Source of the DNA: a virus
Length of the DNA stretch: 28,754 nt
Strand: one strand, 5' to 3'
IMG/VR virus record: IMGVR_UViG_3300032462_000053
Coordinates: 1-28,754 of that record
Shown here: positions 14,674 to 22,844 of the stretch, one piece after another
How the letters are laid out: each line of letters begins with the position of its first letter
Position numbering within the stretch: the stretch's first letter is position 1
The notes under the pieces: model-generated
Told to the model about the DNA's origin: nothing
Seen by the model: only the letters and a program-made list of their open reading frames with translations
Databases searched by the model: none
Translations under genes and position numbers: made by a program

Positions 14674-16311
14674 TTAAGCCCCGCAAGTGCCACCCTTACC
14701 GGAGATATCACAAATATCAGTTTCCTCGAACGTAGTGCCCACGTTTGCGATAGCCTCAGCATACGGCACAGGTGTCAGTGGTTGACCACCACGGCTTCCA
14801 TCTGGATAGCAGGTGAAGCCCCGGAGCCGCTGCGCGTACTTAGCGAGCGTGTCCGTAAACTGTTGAACCTGGCCTTCGTTGTTACCATCAGACCCCCAAG
14901 CCGGGAGGTTGATGGTGCTGGAAATCGACATATCAACGTAGTCCTGTACATCTGCTTGGAACTTGATTCGCTTCTCATACTGAGTACTCAGGTCGAGTGC
15001 TGATTCAATCTTAGTCGGGTCCACTCCGTACTCTGTGATAAGCGTTTGTGCTGTTCCATCGACAACAAACTGGTACTTCCACTTAGTACCTTCGGTGAGG
15101 AACCTCCGCTTGTAAGCCACAGCAAAGAGGGGTTCAATGCCGGTGGTAGTGCCAGCTAGAATACCGATTGATCCTGTAGGGGCGATAGCTCGGTAACCCT
15201 TTGGGTGAGACAAATGGAAGCGATCGCAGTGTTCGTTAGCTGCTTGCTCTCCGTCTGACTTCCACGCGGCTAGCCACTTATGCAGCTCAGCTGTTACCTC
15301 ATAGCCGTAGTTACGCTTCAGCAGCCACTCGTGAATGCCCATGAGTCCCAGGCCTAGGCGTCGGTTCTTTTCCCGTACCTTATAAACCTTTGCATAAGGC
15401 AGGTCAGCACGCATCGTGCCACATACCAGAAACTTAGAAGCAAGAGCAACAACACTCTTAAAATCCTCCAGAGACGAAATATTAGCCATGTTGATGCTAC
15501 CCAAATTGCAGACATCGCTGTCGTCTTCGGAGGTAACCTCGGTACAAGCGTTGCGAAGGGTCTCATTCTGTTTGTTTCCAAAGTTGAAGCTGAACCCCGG
15601 CTCGCCATTCATCATGGCCTGCCGACAGTTCTGCTTGAAGATCTCGTTGTTCTCGATACCGTTAACGAGAGAGGCATCATCGTAGTTGACGCTGATGTTG
15701 GTCATGTCGAGAGGTGCGCTAGCGTTGAAGTCCTTGACCTTCATTGCTGCAATCTCGGGTGACCAGTTCTTTGCTGTCATGAAGTCTTGGATATCGTCGT
15801 GAGCCCAGTTAAGTGACGCATAGATGGCGGATCTCCGTGATCCACCCTGCATGACATTCCGACCGATCTCGTTGATGGCCATCATCAAAGGTACCGGACC
15901 AGAGGACGTACCTCCTGTACGCCTCAGGGTCTTGCCTTTAGGGCGCAGTCGGGAGTAGTCATTCCCGATACCGCCGCCCGTGGTCAAGCAGGACATGGAC
16001 TTCCAAGCTGTATTCGCCCAGTCCTCGCGGGTGTCCTCTTCACTACGCAGCAGGTAGCAGTTGTTGTACGCTTTAAAGTCTCGACCCGCGTAGTAGAGGT
16101 AGCGGCCTCCGGGGATGAACTTCATTTCCTTGATATACTGTTTTAGCTGCTTCTGCTCGTCGGCTGACATCAGCGCAGGCAGGGTACCCCATCGGGTGCC
16201 ACACACATCTTCGACCTGCCGCTCAGACACATTATCCCAGGTGTCATCCGGTCCTTGTGCATACTTAGCTTTGAAAATGGTTTCCCCGAACGCTGTACGA
16301 AATTGAGTCAT
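14674..16311 (-). CDS. nrdJ: Ribonucleotide reductase, class II (adenosylcobalamin-dependent)
   Basis: A 545-aa enzyme that converts ribonucleotides to deoxyribonucleotides for phage DNA synthesis. Key sites: C85 in NNCYLL and C268 in VCNLG as the redox pair; NACTEV (254-259) with C256 as the radical cysteine and E258 as the catalytic glutamate; PTGSIGILAGTTTGIEP as the phosphate-binding loop. C534 and C543 near the C-terminus fit the shuttling pair that passes electrons to the active site. One self-contained chain of this size, with no small (NrdB) subunit nearby, indicates the cobalamin-dependent type, so activity depends on B12 from the host. AAGGAT lies 5 nt before the ATG, which follows the RNA ligase stop by 3 nt. 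Confidence 0.9.
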   Translation of the reverse strand: MTQFRTAFGETIFKAKYAQGPDDTWDNVSERQVEDVCGTRWGTLPALMSADEQKQLKQYIKEMKFIPGGRYLYYAGRDFKAYNNCYLLRSEEDTREDWANTAWKSMSCLTTGGGIGNDYSRLRPKGKTLRRTGGTSSGPVPLMMAINEIGRNVMQGGSRRSAIYASLNWAHDDIQDFMTAKNWSPEIAAMKVKDFNASAPLDMTNISVNYDDASLVNGIENNEIFKQNCRQAMMNGEPGFSFNFGNKQNETLRNACTEVTSEDDSDVCNLGSINMANISSLEDFKSVVALASKFLVCGTMRADLPYAKVYKVREKNRRLGLGLMGIHEWLLKRNYGYEVTAELHKWLAAWKSDGEQAANEHCDRFHLSHPKGYRAIAPTGSIGILAGTTTGIEPLFAVAYKRRFLTEGTKWKYQFVVDGTAQTLITEYGVDPTKIESALDLSTQYEKRIKFQADVQDYVDMSISSTINLPAWGSDGNNEGQVQQFTDTLAKYAQRLRGFTCYPDGSRGGQPLTPVPYAEAIANVGTTFEETDICDISGKGGTCGA

Positions 16312-16314
16312 TAA

Positions 16315-17298
16315 TTATCCTTGATTGTTTAGTTTGCTGATATACCACTGTTTCGCTTTGAGTGCGATAGGACCACCTAACTTCTTAGGGTCCAGCTGCG
16401 AGGCTACGATAGTGTCTGACTCTTCTTTGATCACATCACCGTATACCCACCGCAGGAAGTCACCGATACTGGGCATATCGAATGGCTTTAGTTGTTCGTT
16501 CAAGAGCCACTGTAGGCCCTGCTCTAACCGTTGTTCTGTTACTACTGACTCTACAAATTCTTTCGCCTTCATATTGTCTGGATCAGCTGCTGCTAATACT
16601 CGCACCTTAGATGCTGAGTGTTTCTCACCCTTAACTTTGAACTGGTGGAAATGTTCTGCACCAACCGAGGTCCACACCACGCCCTCACCGATACCTTCCT
16701 TATCGAAGTAGGCACCGATAGGACACCGCGCCTCGACATCGTCGGTAATCGCACGCAGGTTGTCTGTGCTGTCATCTGGATTGTTGAAGTCGATGACCTG
16801 CATGAAGGTACCAAACCGGCTTATGTGGTAGATGTTCTTCGATGGGTCATCGGCGTAGTGTTCGATCCAGGTGTCTACGCCAAGGCTAACTGTCTTGACA
16901 CCGAAGATAAGGAACATCTTAGGCAACCCGTTGATCGCGACATTGGCCTGGATATTCCCGCCACACCACTCACCATAGACAACGTAGCTGTCTGGCGTCC
17001 CGATACTCAGGGTATCGAGACAGAATTGTCTAAGCCAATCCTTGTGTTGGCTCATGTACAGCATGAACCCGGCGTTGTCAGCCACTAGACTCAACACTCG
17101 TTCTCTCGACTGGAAGGTAACTTCGTTGGTGGCCGGTGTATACACCACAGCAGCGTTAGTTCCGTGGGCCTTCACTGTGCCCTTGAAGCTAACCACCGGG
17201 AGTGGCTTGCCATCGTAGTATTCCCGGATCTCCTTGACTACATTGTGGAATTGCCCGATCGAGTTGTACTTAAAGAAATTAGCAGAAGAAGTAGTCAC
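16315..17298 (-). CDS. RNA ligase, nucleotidyltransferase superfamily
   Basis: A 327-aa protein from a GTG at 17,298; it overlaps the end of the RNA polymerase gene by 20 nt. Nucleotidyltransferase motifs appear in order: motif I KAHGTN with K43 as the residue that would carry AMP, SRERVLS (64-70), motif III VVYGEWCG (E110), motif IV EGVVW (205-209) and motif V FKVKGEKHS (K221, K223). A histidine right before GTN in motif I (KxHGTN) is typical of the T4 Rnl2-type RNA ligase family rather than of DNA ligases (KLDGIR-type, as in the gene at 25,615). Residues 230-327 are a helical C-terminal part. Family members seal nicks in RNA and may repair tRNAs cut by host defence. The actual substrate is unknown. 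Confidence 0.85.
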   Translation of the reverse strand: MTTSSANFFKYNSIGQFHNVVKEIREYYDGKPLPVVSFKGTVKAHGTNAAVVYTPATNEVTFQSRERVLSLVADNAGFMLYMSQHKDWLRQFCLDTLSIGTPDSYVVYGEWCGGNIQANVAINGLPKMFLIFGVKTVSLGVDTWIEHYADDPSKNIYHISRFGTFMQVIDFNNPDDSTDNLRAITDDVEARCPIGAYFDKEGIGEGVVWTSVGAEHFHQFKVKGEKHSASKVRVLAAADPDNMKAKEFVESVVTEQRLEQGLQWLLNEQLKPFDMPSIGDFLRWVYGDVIKEESDTIVASQLDPKKLGGPIALKAKQWYISKLNNQG

Positions 17299-19480
17299 TT
17301 TTGATTACCTGGTTGATGTCGAGTTGGCCCGACACTGGTTGTGGATACTGAAAGGTAGGTTGATGCTTCATCAAGGCCAGCTCGATGTAGTCAAACCCGT
17401 TGGTCATCGAGTATTGCTTTATGAACTGTTCCTTGGCAACTTGCCTCAGGCGAGGTACCCTGTCGGCATGTACTGAGAAGCTGTCGTGTACCGCAGCGAA
17501 GGAACCGCCGAAGGCAACAATCGTGTTGTCCATATGCGCGGAGTCCATCGAATGGATGAAGTTGGGAGAGATTCCTGACGCGAAGGATCTCCGGCATGGA
17601 ACCCGCTTGTGTGAGTCCTTGCCGATGATATCTTCGCGTATCACATGCATGACCCTACCATCCTTGTTTCCTTTGATGCCCTTGATCATGCCCCTCTGCT
17701 TGGTCTGCCTCTGCAGGTAGGCTTGGTAGACTACAGGGAAGCCTGACGGTGTCACCCAGGACATCTCGTTCTCACCCTCATCGAGCTCATGCTCGGCTAA
17801 CTCCTGCAAGAACTTAGCTGTCTTGAGTGGGCCAGTACAGACGTCGTTGATGGCCCGGATCATGTTGCCAGCCAGCATAGTGCATTCCTGCTCTGTTACT
17901 GAGTACTTGTGAGACAACCCAGCAGCGTGCATGTCTTCGTACATGTTCTTAGCGATACGTGTCTTACCAGCTGAGTAGCTCCTCGTCATGCAGGCCCGCT
18001 TAGAGATGCCCTTTCTGATGTCCTTCATAGCCATGTTAACCCGAGTAAAGAAATCCGGGATGATTGTCTTCAGTACCTGGGCTACTGAAACGTAGAAGTC
18101 CTTCTGGATCTTCGATGGGGTCAGCGACACTAATTCTCCTGCCCGCAGGTCTTTGGACAAGGCAGCCATGTGCTGTGTGCCGTTGTTTGATCCATCCGAT
18201 GGGATGGGTAATCCAGAGGTAAAAGGTAGCCTCTGGTGGACACTCTGGGTATACCCTGCTATCTCTACGCAGGCGGCTAAGAAGGCATATGGCTTCTCCG
18301 CTTCGGGCTTGACCGCGTTTCCGTTGCCCCACTCACAAACGGTGTAGATGTTGGCCATAACCCAGTTAAAGCGATCATCGAGCGTCATCTTGTCTACCGA
18401 GATAGTATCTAGCCCCTGCTCTTTTAGGTACGTAATGTAGTCGCTCGTGATCCACTTAAGCTGAGACAATTCCTCTAACGTATACGACTGATTGTAGGAA
18501 CAGGCCGCATGGATGCAGAGAAACCGGTACCCTATTCGGGTCATTTCCTCTTCGTTGTAGAACAAAAAGAGGCTACGGGCAAGGTCAGATCCTTGGTACT
18601 CTAAGAAGGACTCGGAGTAGTAGCTCCTTCCTCGATAGTCGCGTGAGATCTCTTGGTAGAACGGGAAGCCCTGATCGCAGATCAGATCTGCCTTCTTGAT
18701 GATCTGGTTGTACTCGAACGACTTAGACTTCAATCGCTGGACCCTTGGATCGTTCCGACCGAGGAACTGTGTGCCATCCAGGTGGGTCATCCCGTCTGTT
18801 AGTTTGGTGATGTCGTCTAACAGTAGTTCTACGATGACCCCATCCCCATCGATCAGTTCGATTGTTACCGGCGGTGGGTTAGCCTTAGCTGCCTTGAGTA
18901 CGTGTAGGTTCAACGCCCACGGTTGCTGACGGAGTATCTCGGTTGCCTTAACAAAGGGTGTATCTAAGTACTTCTTGAATGATTCGCTGGCGTCCCGACC
19001 CTTGATGAACGTTTTATGGGTCACGTCAGATACCCCCGAGGTTATCGCCTCCGGTGTAGTGAAGATTGTTCCGATCAGCGTTGGCTTTACGCGGCTCCTC
19101 TGGTGCAGGATCCTGACTAGGTACGGTGCTTTGAAACCATCGTACTCCCTCTCGATCTCAACGAGGTCGTCCTGCAGGAATGTCTCCAGCATGAGGTCAC
19201 CCACAGCGAGTAGCGTTCGCATCTCCGGCGTCGGTACCTGGACATGCTCACAGACCATCTTGCCGATAGCTGCTGAGATGAAGGTGAGTTTAACAGCTGC
19301 TGTGTACCGGGTGTCTCGACTCTTGGTGCAGTGCTTGAGTAGCATATCCCAAGAGGCGTTGACGATATCTTCATTCCACTCTGTGTACATTGATAATATT
19401 ACTGCCCCGTGATTCTGGTATTTCTCGGAGTCGGGTAGTATGGCTGCTACCCGCTCTGCTAAGTAATCAAAAGGATTCAT
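17279..19480 (-). CDS. Single-subunit (T7-type) DNA-directed RNA polymerase
   Basis: A 733-aa polymerase, about 150 residues shorter than T7 RNA polymerase; the shortfall seems mainly N-terminal. Palm motif A is DGSNNGTQH with D429 (T7 D537). The fingers motif SKRACMTRSYSAGK gives K494 and Y502 (T7 K631, Y639). Motif C is VHDSF with D666 (T7 D812), preceded by GISPNFIHSMDSAH. The promoter-specificity loop should lie between VTPSGFPV (576-583) and GISPN (636-640). The C-terminus, LDINQVIKSDYFFC, mirrors the conserved foot of T7 (ending DFAFA). It likely reads the AGTYGGTACCTAWAG promoters in this window. GGAG lies 8 nt before the ATG. The full motif set suggests an active enzyme. Confidence 0.95.
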   Translation of the reverse strand: MNPFDYLAERVAAILPDSEKYQNHGAVILSMYTEWNEDIVNASWDMLLKHCTKSRDTRYTAAVKLTFISAAIGKMVCEHVQVPTPEMRTLLAVGDLMLETFLQDDLVEIEREYDGFKAPYLVRILHQRSRVKPTLIGTIFTTPEAITSGVSDVTHKTFIKGRDASESFKKYLDTPFVKATEILRQQPWALNLHVLKAAKANPPPVTIELIDGDGVIVELLLDDITKLTDGMTHLDGTQFLGRNDPRVQRLKSKSFEYNQIIKKADLICDQGFPFYQEISRDYRGRSYYSESFLEYQGSDLARSLFLFYNEEEMTRIGYRFLCIHAACSYNQSYTLEELSQLKWITSDYITYLKEQGLDTISVDKMTLDDRFNWVMANIYTVCEWGNGNAVKPEAEKPYAFLAACVEIAGYTQSVHQRLPFTSGLPIPSDGSNNGTQHMAALSKDLRAGELVSLTPSKIQKDFYVSVAQVLKTIIPDFFTRVNMAMKDIRKGISKRACMTRSYSAGKTRIAKNMYEDMHAAGLSHKYSVTEQECTMLAGNMIRAINDVCTGPLKTAKFLQELAEHELDEGENEMSWVTPSGFPVVYQAYLQRQTKQRGMIKGIKGNKDGRVMHVIREDIIGKDSHKRVPCRRSFASGISPNFIHSMDSAHMDNTIVAFGGSFAAVHDSFSVHADRVPRLRQVAKEQFIKQYSMTNGFDYIELALMKHQPTFQYPQPVSGQLDINQVIKSDYFFC

Positions 19481-19484
19481 TGGT

Positions 19485-19643
19485 TTAGCTCCGGCTGTCT
19501 TCCTCGGTGTTGAGGTCTTTGAGTCGTTGTTCTGTTAGTCGGATTGCGATTCGGATAGATTCTTCCTCGTCATATGGGTCATGGAGAGGAACACGGGTGG
19601 TTAGGTTTACCCAATCGGCGTCTTTAAGTGAGATCCATTTCAT
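19485..19643 (-). CDS. Small acidic protein between primase-helicase and RNA polymerase
   Basis: A 52-aa reading frame. Its ATG overlaps the TGA of the primase-helicase gene (ATGA), and its TAA lies 4 nt before the RNA polymerase ATG, so it fills the gap exactly. The product starts MKWISLKDADWVNL and continues with an acidic segment (HDPYDEEESIRIAIRLTEQ) likely to be helical, ending in charged residues. No known motif. The perfect fit into an otherwise gapless operon and the coupled start make it a credible gene. Function unknown; co-translation with the polymerase could hint at a regulatory partner, but that is speculation. Confidence 0.7.
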   Translation of the reverse strand: MKWISLKDADWVNLTTRVPLHDPYDEEESIRIAIRLTEQRLKDLNTEEDSRS

Positions 19644-21256
19644 TCGAAGTCTACCATGTTGTTGGCACTAAGCCGGGTTGTATTCGGATCATAGCTGCAG
19701 GATCCACAATCACCGGTCTTGCCAGTGAAGCGGCTCTTGAGTACCCGCATCTTGATCGTGTTGCGTTCTTTGACGGTATCCGCAATCATATTTCTAGCGA
19801 AGGCCAGGATATCAAACGAGATTTGTTTGATTGAGCCCGACCCCTTGATGTCGTCAACAGATGGTAGGCCACCCTCTTCGAAGGCCTTCTTCTGAAATGC
19901 CTTACGCAGGTGGGACACTACTCCTAACCACACGCCGTGCTTCATCACGATCTTGAGCAGCTGGGACATCACAGCGTCAGTGGCCTCGTTGCCTTCCTTA
20001 CCCTCTGACCCCTCAGATACTGCAATCGTGATGTGGTCCAGGAAGATGTACTTGCAGCCCATCACGGCCAGCTGTTCGATCTTTTCAAGCAAGGATCCGT
20101 CACCTACCGAGCCTTGGTGGTCTAGCAGAACCAGCCGGTTGTCGCTGAAGACCCGCTTGAAGGCTTCGTACTGCTCCTCTTCGGTAGTCTCGCTCTCGGA
20201 CAGGTTCTTCTTGAGGTTCATCCCGATGAACTTCTGAGCGGTATCTCCTACGGACTCCTCAAGTGACACCATGCCTACTGAGTCGGGTGTGTTTTCAAGG
20301 ATCTCAAGCACGATTTCTTTGATGAGTGTACTCTTACCGGCACCTGTCCCCGAGGTGAACAGCACGATCTCTCCAAGGCGCATACCTTGGGTCATGGTGT
20401 TGAACCCTTGGAGACAAGCAGGGTAGGGTACAGAGGAGGTTGCTTGCTTTCGTTTGTAGTGTTCCCAGACATCCTGTCCCGAGACGATACCCGCCGGTGA
20501 GAACAGCTTAGCATCGAACATAGCTGCTAGTACAGCCTGTCCACCATGCTTAACCAGTAAATCGCACGGATCTTTCTCCGACATCGTGGCGATCTTTACC
20601 TTATCGTATCCCACGATCTTAGCGATCTGCTTAGCTATCTTCTGCCCCGGCTCGTCCATGTCTGTCATGACGATGACCTCGGCGAATGTCCTGAGCCACT
20701 CTCGTTGCTCGATAATCAGCGCCGTTGCCGACGCGGATGGAAGGGCGACCGCCGGGTAGTACCGTCCGTATTTGTCAAATGCAGATTGAGCCACGGCAAG
20801 AGCATCCAGCTCGCCTTCACAAATGATAATGCGTTTGTTACCTTGGGCAACATTCTGGCCAAAAAGTTGTACACCTTTGAAGTCTCCGTGGATGATGAAT
20901 TGTTTAGGTAGCTTGCGTTCTTTGTAGGCGACAACTTGCCCGTCCTTCGTGTACGGATAGAAGTGAGACGCGATCTCACCTTCGGCGTTGTAGCTGACCT
21001 TGACGCCATAGTGCTCTGCTGTGGCCTTAGTGATACCTCGTTCTTTGAATCCACGGGTGGCGTATCCGTAGATGTCTTCGATAGGGTGCATGTCATAGTT
21101 CTCTTTGTGGTATTCTGTTGGTACGTAATTCGGGTCGATCGGGGAGGACTTAGCGCAGGAGAAGCAGTAGCCGAACTTGTCGTCGTCTTTGTAACTGAAT
21201 GCGTCATGCGATCCGCAGTCTGTCTTTGGGCATGGCGCGTGGATCCATCGAGACAT
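19640..21256 (-). CDS. Primase-helicase (T7 gp4-like)
   Basis: A 538-aa protein from the ATG at 21,256, just after the upstream stop; a frame extending to 21,355 exists, but its extra residues overlap the neighbouring gene and precede the conserved zinc domain. Domains in order: zinc-binding C9, C14, C31, C34; TOPRIM fold with CEGELDALAVAQ (146-157) and VMTDMDEPGQ (196-205); RecA-type hexameric helicase with Walker A SGTGAGKST (302-310), SLEES (331-335), the Walker-B-like LDHIT (406-410), SHLRK (448-452) and a RFTGKTG element (509-515). T7 gp4, of similar length, unwinds DNA and lays down RNA primers at the fork, working with the family A polymerase encoded nearby. All main motifs are intact. 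Confidence 0.93.
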   Translation of the reverse strand: MSRWIHAPCPKTDCGSHDAFSYKDDDKFGYCFSCAKSSPIDPNYVPTEYHKENYDMHPIEDIYGYATRGFKERGITKATAEHYGVKVSYNAEGEIASHFYPYTKDGQVVAYKERKLPKQFIIHGDFKGVQLFGQNVAQGNKRIIICEGELDALAVAQSAFDKYGRYYPAVALPSASATALIIEQREWLRTFAEVIVMTDMDEPGQKIAKQIAKIVGYDKVKIATMSEKDPCDLLVKHGGQAVLAAMFDAKLFSPAGIVSGQDVWEHYKRKQATSSVPYPACLQGFNTMTQGMRLGEIVLFTSGTGAGKSTLIKEIVLEILENTPDSVGMVSLEESVGDTAQKFIGMNLKKNLSESETTEEEQYEAFKRVFSDNRLVLLDHQGSVGDGSLLEKIEQLAVMGCKYIFLDHITIAVSEGSEGKEGNEATDAVMSQLLKIVMKHGVWLGVVSHLRKAFQKKAFEEGGLPSVDDIKGSGSIKQISFDILAFARNMIADTVKERNTIKMRVLKSRFTGKTGDCGSCSYDPNTTRLSANNMVDFE

Positions 21257-21257
21257 A

Positions 21258-21446
21258 TCAGTTCCAGTCGTTGTCGTCACGGGCATCGCGTAGCAGGTGT
21301 CTACGCTTGGATGCCTCGTTCTTCTCTTTTTGTTTCTTCGAATGCTTGTTAGCAAATTCAGATTTCAGATCAAGGTACTCTGGCTTTTCCTCTGGTGGTT
21401 TTTCTTTATGTTTCATATAGTACTGCAATTGCCCCTTTAGTGTCAT
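21258..21446 (-). CDS. Small highly charged hypothetical protein
   Basis: A 62-aa protein. The ATG at 21,446 is preferred because GAGG sits 6 nt upstream; a GTG at 21,467 in the same frame has weaker support. The product is extremely rich in Lys and Glu (KHKEKPPEEKPEYLDLK, NKHSKKQKEKNEASKRRH) and is probably a disordered or helical nucleic-acid-binding peptide. It overlaps the upstream gene by 41 nt and ends 1 nt before the primase-helicase ATG, so the two may be translationally coupled. No family recognised. Confidence 0.65.
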   Translation of the reverse strand: MTLKGQLQYYMKHKEKPPEEKPEYLDLKSEFANKHSKKQKEKNEASKRRHLLRDARDDNDWN

Positions 21447-21660
21447 CAGCTTCCTCTGCAAAGACACCTACGCATGGCTTTTCATAAATTTTGTTTACCT
21501 TCCAGAAAGCGAGCTTGTCCCCTTTTTCATTTTGTAATACCTCATCTATCAGCTCCTCAAGGTTGTTCCCAAAGTAGTCAACATCAGATTCATGCTCATC
21601 ACCCACACCGTATTCACCACTATTAAATGTAACACTATATTTGAAATCACACATTCTCAT
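21406..21660 (-). CDS. Small acidic hypothetical protein
   Basis: An 84-aa protein, net negative, with alternating strand and helix character (YSVTFNSGEYGVGDEHES, NNLEELIDEVLQNEKGDKL, WKVNKIYEKP). AGG lies 7 nt before the ATG; a second ATG two codons in is an alternative start. No motif recognised. It sits between the GIY-YIG gene (27 nt upstream) and the charged 62-aa gene, which it overlaps by 41 nt. Function unknown. Confidence 0.65.
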   Translation of the reverse strand: MRMCDFKYSVTFNSGEYGVGDEHESDVDYFGNNLEELIDEVLQNEKGDKLAFWKVNKIYEKPCVGVFAEEADDTKGAIAVLYET

Positions 21661-21687
21661 TTGGTTACCTACCCGTTTTCTTTTGTT

Positions 21688-22116
21688 TCATTTCAAGGGC
21701 TTCAAAAATTTTACAGCAGAAATCGCTTCGTTGTACCATTTTCGTAACTCGGTTCCGGGTACCAACTCTCGCGACAGCGCTTCATTCAACCACAACTCCT
21801 GGCATTCTCGATATGTCATCATGCTCTTTGATTTGCACCACTCGATGACAACAAACGAGAAGCACTCATGGCCGATCTCTCTGATGTCTCGGTTGAGATT
21901 ATCCGACGACGATGTGTAGGACTTCCAGTTAGATTCCTTATGCATCTTGATTCTCCTGTTCCTACCAGCCGGGGGTGGCTTGGTTAGGTAGGAGACCAGG
22001 TTTTTCTTACCGATGTACTGCTGCCCGGTGGCAACGTTGTGGATCAGGTAGATGAACCCGATGGCTCCGTCTGGTCGGTCGGTGAGTGAGATCCAGTGGC
22101 CGGTGTCGTCTTCCAT
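21688..22116 (-). CDS. GIY-YIG-type putative endonuclease
   Basis: A 142-aa protein. FIYLIHN (21-27) and QYIGKKN (33-39) form the GIY-YIG pair. These are followed by a basic RNRRIKMHKESNWKSYTSSS segment and TYRECQELW (101-109) with E104 as a candidate metal-binding glutamate. This layout, including 'W..Y.SSS', is the one I know from a widespread family of small phage proteins annotated as putative endonucleases related to the T4 Seg proteins. The start lies 73 nt inside the exonuclease gene; the residues before the motif (HWISLTDRPDGAIG) match the usual N-terminus of the family, which supports that overlapping start. It could be a homing nuclease or a domesticated repair or recombination enzyme. 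Confidence 0.75.
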   Translation of the reverse strand: MEDDTGHWISLTDRPDGAIGFIYLIHNVATGQQYIGKKNLVSYLTKPPPAGRNRRIKMHKESNWKSYTSSSDNLNRDIREIGHECFSFVVIEWCKSKSMMTYRECQELWLNEALSRELVPGTELRKWYNEAISAVKFLKPLK

Positions 22117-22844
22117 GTCAGTCTTTCAATTAGTTCTTCGTAGGTGAGCACCCGGATGTCTTCCCGCTTCTCTCGTAGGTAGATACAGTTAGCGGCCCTG
22201 GTAAAGTGTTCTGGGTCTGAGCCTTTTTCGCGGTACAGCTGTAGTACCATGTCCAGAAGTTGTCCATTGGACACACCTTCCATCATGGCCTTGGCTTTAA
22301 CCGGACCTACTCGCCAGATACCGTTGATAGTATCTGTCCCGTCACCGGTGATAATCTGTTGGATTTCCCAGCGGTAGGCGTCTTCTCGTTTTACCTGGTA
22401 AAAGAACCTCTTGTCTTTGTGGTAGTTGTAGTGGTCACCTGGAATACAATCGAGGTCCTTGTCGATATGAGCGATGATGGTCGTACCCGTGACATCCCCG
22501 GCGATAACACGGCAGTAGTCGTCGGCTTCGCCACCGTCAGAGATCACTGCGAAGTCAGCAGCGTACTCGTTCATTTTCGCTACCCGCTTCTTGATGTCCG
22601 GGTCTGTTTTACGCTTGGACTTGTACAGCGGGTCTGCCCTGTGTCTGAAGTTGTTCGACCCCTTGATTACCACGAATGCTTCCTTCGCTTGGCACGTTGA
22701 GATGATCTCTTCGATGGCCCGATCGAGCATTGAGTTGCACTGGTTGGGCGTTTTCTTGGATACAGCGATGCCGTAGATAATAGAGTCAGCATCGATGATG
22801 ACCCGGTTTACTGACTCGTCTTCGTATTCTTCTTCTTCGTTCAT
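22044..22844 (-). CDS. 5'-3' exonuclease (FEN-like, T7 gp6-like)
   Basis: A 266-aa protein whose ATG overlaps the DNA polymerase stop (TAATG). FEN-family acidic residues are visible: D18 and D20 in VIIDADS; GGEADDYC; IDKDLDCIPGDHYNY; and GDGTDTINGIWRVGPVKAKAM, which is the helix-3-turn-helix DNA-binding motif. The N-terminal EEEEYEDE run is acidic. Enzymes of this family remove RNA primers and degrade host DNA from 5' ends, and in T7 also support recombination. Placement directly after the polymerase gene is typical. The last 24 codons are read in another frame by the GIY-YIG gene; that tail (TGSHSPTDQTEPSGSST) is low-complexity and probably dispensable. Confidence 0.88.
   Translation of the reverse strand: MNEEEEYEDESVNRVIIDADSIIYGIAVSKKTPNQCNSMLDRAIEEIISTCQAKEAFVVIKGSNNFRHRADPLYKSKRKTDPDIKKRVAKMNEYAADFAVISDGGEADDYCRVIAGDVTGTTIIAHIDKDLDCIPGDHYNYHKDKRFFYQVKREDAYRWEIQQIITGDGTDTINGIWRVGPVKAKAMMEGVSNGQLLDMVLQLYREKGSDPEHFTRAANCIYLREKREDIRVLTYEELIERLTWKTTPATGSHSPTDQTEPSGSST

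Noticed and set aside
14621-14686. N-terminal extension of the HNH protein to 14,686
   Set aside because: It would translate the predicted promoter P2 and lacks a ribosome site, whereas the ATG at 14,620 has a strong one.
19230-19239. GTCGGTACCT core on the + strand inside the RNA polymerase gene
   Set aside because: The start region (CTATAG/CTAAAG) is missing and it points antisense to the operon, so it is not counted as a promoter. A similar partial match at 25,564-25,574 is rejected for the same reason.
21257-21355. N-terminal extension of the primase-helicase to 21,355
   Set aside because: The extra 33 residues are basic, low-complexity, overlap the 62-aa gene in another frame and precede a zinc domain that usually lies near the N-terminus. 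The ATG at 21,256 follows the upstream stop directly.
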